Assembly: GCA_045600965.1 (NCBI GenBank)
Contig: JAZRYW010000010.1
Coordinates: 1 to 9,907, forward strand
Length of the DNA: 9,907 nt
DNA from: RGIG6374 sp045600965
Lineage (GTDB): Bacteria; Bacteroidota; Bacteroidia; Bacteroidales; UBA932
Direction: 5' to 3'
Of the stretch, positions 7,754 to 9,907 are shown in pieces; the first letter of the stretch is position 1; each line of letters starts with the position of its first letter. The notes under the pieces are model-generated. The model saw nothing but the letters and a program-made list of their open reading frames with translations, made no database searches and was not told where the DNA came from. A program made the position numbers and the translations under genes.

Positions 7754-8089
7754 TCAAAGCAATCCGAGTTCCGCCAGCCCCTCCTCGCTTATCATACTTT
7801 TGTCCCACTCGGGCTCGAAGACGAGTTCTATCCTGACCTGTGTTACCCCGGGGGTCTCCCTGACGGCACGGTTCACGTCATCGATTATCCGGTCGGCCAC
7901 GGGACAGGTGGGCGAAGTGAGCGTCATCCTTATCGCAACCTCTGACGATTCGTTCACGTCGAGGGAGTATATCAGGCCGAGGTCATATACATTGACCGCT
8001 ATGTCGGGGTCATAGACCTGCCTGAGGGCGAGGACGACCGCCTGCTCGAGAAGCTCACCGCTATTTTCCCTGTCCTGCCTCATATGCAT
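7754..8089 (-). CDS. DUF59/MIP18-family iron-sulfur cluster assembly factor
   Basis: A 111-residue single-domain protein of the MIP18 (DUF59) family, which also contains SufT and PaaD and takes part in maturing Fe-S proteins. Family features: DPDIAVNVYDLGLIY (27-41), the conserved cysteine C62 in TLTSPTCPVADRI, and the C-terminal WDKSMISEEGLAELG (95-109). It lacks the longer N-terminal region of some SufT proteins, as is usual for short stand-alone members. The first ATG (8087-8089) lies inside the end of sufE, a 29-nt overlap. A second in-frame ATG two codons later (8081-8083) would shorten the overlap to 23 nt; I cannot decide between them. Its place directly after sufS and sufE supports an accessory role in SUF cluster assembly. 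Whether it acts in carrier loading or target delivery is not shown. Confidence 0.9.
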   Translation of the reverse strand: MHMRQDRENSGELLEQAVVLALRQVYDPDIAVNVYDLGLIYSLDVNESSEVAIRMTLTSPTCPVADRIIDDVNRAVRETPGVTQVRIELVFEPEWDKSMISEEGLAELGLL

Positions 8090-8480
8090 AACTCCTTATC
8101 TGCGCTATCATCGAGACGAGGCCGTTCGCACGGGTGGGTGAAAGATTCTCCTTCAGCCCTATCCTGTCTATGAACGAAAAGTCCGAAGAGAGTATCTCCC
8201 GGGGCGTACGACCGCTATAAACTCTTATCAGAAGGGATATTATACCTTTGGTGATGATGGCGTCGCTGTCGGCCGTGAATTCCAGGGCGTCCCCTTTGAT
8301 CCTGCAGTCGAGCCAGACGCGCGACTGACAGCCCTTTATGAGATGCCCGTCCGTCTTTGCAGCGGGATCTATAGGCGGCAGGTTCTTGCCCAGTTCGATG
8401 ATGTATTCATATTTGTCGAGCCATTCATCAAACATCGAAAACTCTTCAACTACTGCATTTTCCTCTTCGAGAAGTGTCAT
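8061..8480 (-). CDS. sufE: SufE sulfur-acceptor protein
   Basis: Cytoplasmic partner of the cysteine desulfurase SufS: it accepts the persulfide sulfur on its catalytic cysteine and passes it to the SufBCD scaffold. The protein is 139 residues, the usual SufE length. The active-site motif LIKGCQSRVWL places the catalytic cysteine at C51, the same number as in E. coli SufE. SGRTPREIL and the following LKENLSPTRANGL segment are also typical. The start ATG (8478-8480) overlaps the sufS TGA stop in an ATGA arrangement, so translation is probably coupled. The end of the gene overlaps the DUF59 gene start by 23-29 nt. Confidence 0.95.
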   Translation of the reverse strand: MTLLEEENAVVEEFSMFDEWLDKYEYIIELGKNLPPIDPAAKTDGHLIKGCQSRVWLDCRIKGDALEFTADSDAIITKGIISLLIRVYSGRTPREILSSDFSFIDRIGLKENLSPTRANGLVSMIAQIRSYAYEAGQGK

Positions 8481-9703
8481 TTCCTTAACATTGAAAGTGT
8501 TTTTTCAAGGCAGTGGAGGAAATATTCCGCCTCCTGCATCGTGTTGTAGGGCATCAGCGAGACCCTCACCACCCCGGTGTATCCCATCGAAGTTATCAGA
8601 GGCTCGGCGCATACAAGGCCCGAACGCACCTCTATGCCCATCTTATCGAGGATCTGGGCGATGTCGGCGTGATGCGCGCCCTCTGCCACGAAACTTATCA
8701 CCGGCGCCTTGGGAAGCGCGTCACCAAGTATCCTCACCCCTTCCATCGAGCCTATTCCTTCCATCAGAAAATCCGTCATTTCTCTCAGATTCTTCATCAG
8801 AGATGCGTCGGAATTGACTTTCGAGGCAAATTCCAGAGCAGGCGCCATACAGGCGGCGGCAATGAAGTTCGGTGTCCCCGCCTCGAATTTCAGAGGCAGG
8901 GGGGCATAGATGGTCTGTTCGAGCGTGACGGTGCCCACCATATCGCCTCCTCCCATATACGGAGGCATCCTGTCGAGCCATTCACGGCGGCCGTAAAGGA
9001 CTCCGATACCTGTCGGAGCATATATCTTGTGCCCTGAAAACGCATAGAAGTCAACTCCCAGACTGCTCACGGAGACAGGATCGTGCACAACTCCCTGCGC
9101 ACCGTCCAGAAGCACGGGGACTCCGTAGGAATGAGCTATGCTGATGATGTCCTCAAGGGGGTTGACAACTCCCAGGACATTGGAGACGTGCGCTATGGCA
9201 AGCAGCTTGACCTTCGGCTGGGCAACCTTGTAGGACAGGCGGTCGAGTCTGATACGGCCGTTTTCGTCAACCGGCACCCAGAGGAGTTCGGCCCCCGCAC
9301 GCTTGCAGGCCATCTGCCACGGCACCAGGTTGGAGTGATGCTCCGCCTCACAAACCACTATCCTGTCGCCCTTGCGGATGAACGCCTCCGTGAAACTGGC
9401 CGCCACGAGATTGATGGAGGCGGTGGTGCCCGAAGTGAAGATTATCTCCTCACGGCTTTCGGCGCCTATGAAGGAGCGCACCGCTTCACGGCCTTTTTCG
9501 TAGAGGTCGGTCATCTCGTCGCCGAGGGTGTGCAGGGCGCGGTGGATGTTGGCGTTGCTCTCCGTGCAAAGCCGCCTCTGCAGGTCAATGACCTCCACGG
9601 GCTTCTGCGAAGTCGCGGCGTTGTCGAAATAAACCACGGGCCTGCCTCCCAGACGGCGTTCCAGTATGGGGAACCGTTTTCTTATGTCCGCTTTTGATGC
9701 CAT
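8477..9703 (-). CDS. sufS: Cysteine desulfurase SufS
   Basis: A PLP enzyme (aminotransferase class V fold) that removes sulfur from cysteine to give alanine and an enzyme persulfide for Fe-S cluster building. Counting from the ATG at 9701-9703 (MASKADIRKRFPIL) the protein has 408 residues. The PLP lysine in SGHKIYAPTG is then K226 and the histidine in EAEHHSN is H123, both as in E. coli SufS. The catalytic cysteine in RSGLVCAEPL is C365, against C364 in E. coli. This agreement is why I prefer this ATG to an in-frame TTG at 9743-9745, which would add 14 atypical residues. The stop overlaps the sufE start by 4 nt. No promoter box was seen upstream; sufBCD are not in the window and could lie further right. 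Confidence 0.95.
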   Translation of the reverse strand: MASKADIRKRFPILERRLGGRPVVYFDNAATSQKPVEVIDLQRRLCTESNANIHRALHTLGDEMTDLYEKGREAVRSFIGAESREEIIFTSGTTASINLVAASFTEAFIRKGDRIVVCEAEHHSNLVPWQMACKRAGAELLWVPVDENGRIRLDRLSYKVAQPKVKLLAIAHVSNVLGVVNPLEDIISIAHSYGVPVLLDGAQGVVHDPVSVSSLGVDFYAFSGHKIYAPTGIGVLYGRREWLDRMPPYMGGGDMVGTVTLEQTIYAPLPLKFEAGTPNFIAAACMAPALEFASKVNSDASLMKNLREMTDFLMEGIGSMEGVRILGDALPKAPVISFVAEGAHHADIAQILDKMGIEVRSGLVCAEPLITSMGYTGVVRVSLMPYNTMQEAEYFLHCLEKTLSMLRK

Positions 9704-9792
9704 AGAGCAAGGAGCTGTTCCTTCAATTTTCGTGAACCATTTCAAGACAGGTGCTTAGAAGATGAAGAAGCTGTTTAAATTTGATTGCCGAA

Positions 9793-9902
9793 ATTTATTA
9801 TAGCAGATTTTTTGATGGATTTGTGCTTGAAATGAGGGAGCATACCGGTTGGTATGTGACCGAATTGAAAGTGCAAAGACGCAAAAAAGATGCATAAGAA
9901 AT
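9793..9902 (+). repeat. Long hairpin repeat with tandem G.A steps, copy 2
   Basis: Diverged copy of the element at 1-116, same orientation. The tip is CATACC (9841-9846), loop GGTT, GGTATG (9851-9856). It is followed by G9840.T9857, tandem G.A (9838-9839 with 9858-9859), two G-C pairs, tandem G.A (9834-9835 with 9862-9863), a third tandem step (9829-9830 with 9867-9868), and TTTGTGCTT (9820-9828) pairing AAGTGCAAA (9869-9877) with two G.T wobbles. Below are tandem steps at 9818-9819/9878-9879 and 9806-9807/9889-9890 around TTTTTTG (9808-9814) pairing CAAAAAA (9882-9888). The base is closed by 9793-9801 pairing 9894-9902 with one mismatch. Single-A bulges at 9815 and 9802 match those of copy 1. 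It lies about 90 bp upstream of the sufS start, on the opposite strand sense. The right end is near the window edge. Confidence 0.75.
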
Positions 9903-9907
9903 GAGAG

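Noticed and set aside
9083..9697. 204-codon open frame antisense to sufS
   Set aside because: Shadow of the sufS coding region, with no domain signal.
9709..9724. Small inverted repeat AAGGA-TCCTT upstream of sufS as an operator
   Set aside because: Only five base pairs per arm and a single occurrence; too weak to call a binding site.
9704..9745. TTG start extending SufS by 14 residues
   Set aside because: The ATG at 9701-9703 gives the family-standard N-terminus and places K226 and H123 at the E. coli SufS positions; the added residues look atypical.

Overview
The window looks like chromosomal DNA from a member of the Bacteroidota, probably Bacteroidales, with fairly high GC. Supporting signs are Bacteroidota-type promoter boxes (TAnnTTTG), little use of Shine-Dalgarno sequences, a single-chain (alpha2-type) glycyl-tRNA synthetase, a GH31 lipoprotein with an inserted PA14 domain, and a sufS-sufE-DUF59 gene string. 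I cannot name the genus.

Layout from left to right. 1-116 is a long structured repeat. 127-1485 (-) is a GPH-family (MelB-like) sugar:cation symporter. A 91-bp divergent intergenic region (1486-1576) separates it from 1577-4369 (+), a PA14-containing GH31 glycosidase lipoprotein, most likely an alpha-xylosidase. These two genes form a small glycan-use pair: periplasmic trimming of an alpha-linked oligosaccharide, then uptake of the released sugar. The GH31 gene meets glycyl-tRNA synthetase (4366-5904, -) tail to tail, and the two stop codons share one CTAG. Upstream of glycyl-tRNA synthetase on the same strand, 12 bp away, is a long-chain acyl-CoA synthetase (5917-7686, -) with its own promoter-like box. 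Further upstream is a tightly overlapped SUF iron-sulfur cluster block read leftward: sufS (8477-9703), sufE (8061-8480) and a DUF59/MIP18-family assembly factor (7754-8089).

The protein-coding content is ordinary. The most unusual signal is a pair of diverged, same-orientation repeats at the two ends of the window (1-116 and 9793-9902). Each folds end to end into one long hairpin. Tandem G.A mismatches interrupt both hairpins at matching positions, and several Watson-Crick pairs differ between copies by compensatory changes. Because the mismatches form GA/GA steps only on the + strand, that strand is likely the one that folds, either as RNA or as single-stranded DNA. I cannot match it to a named family.
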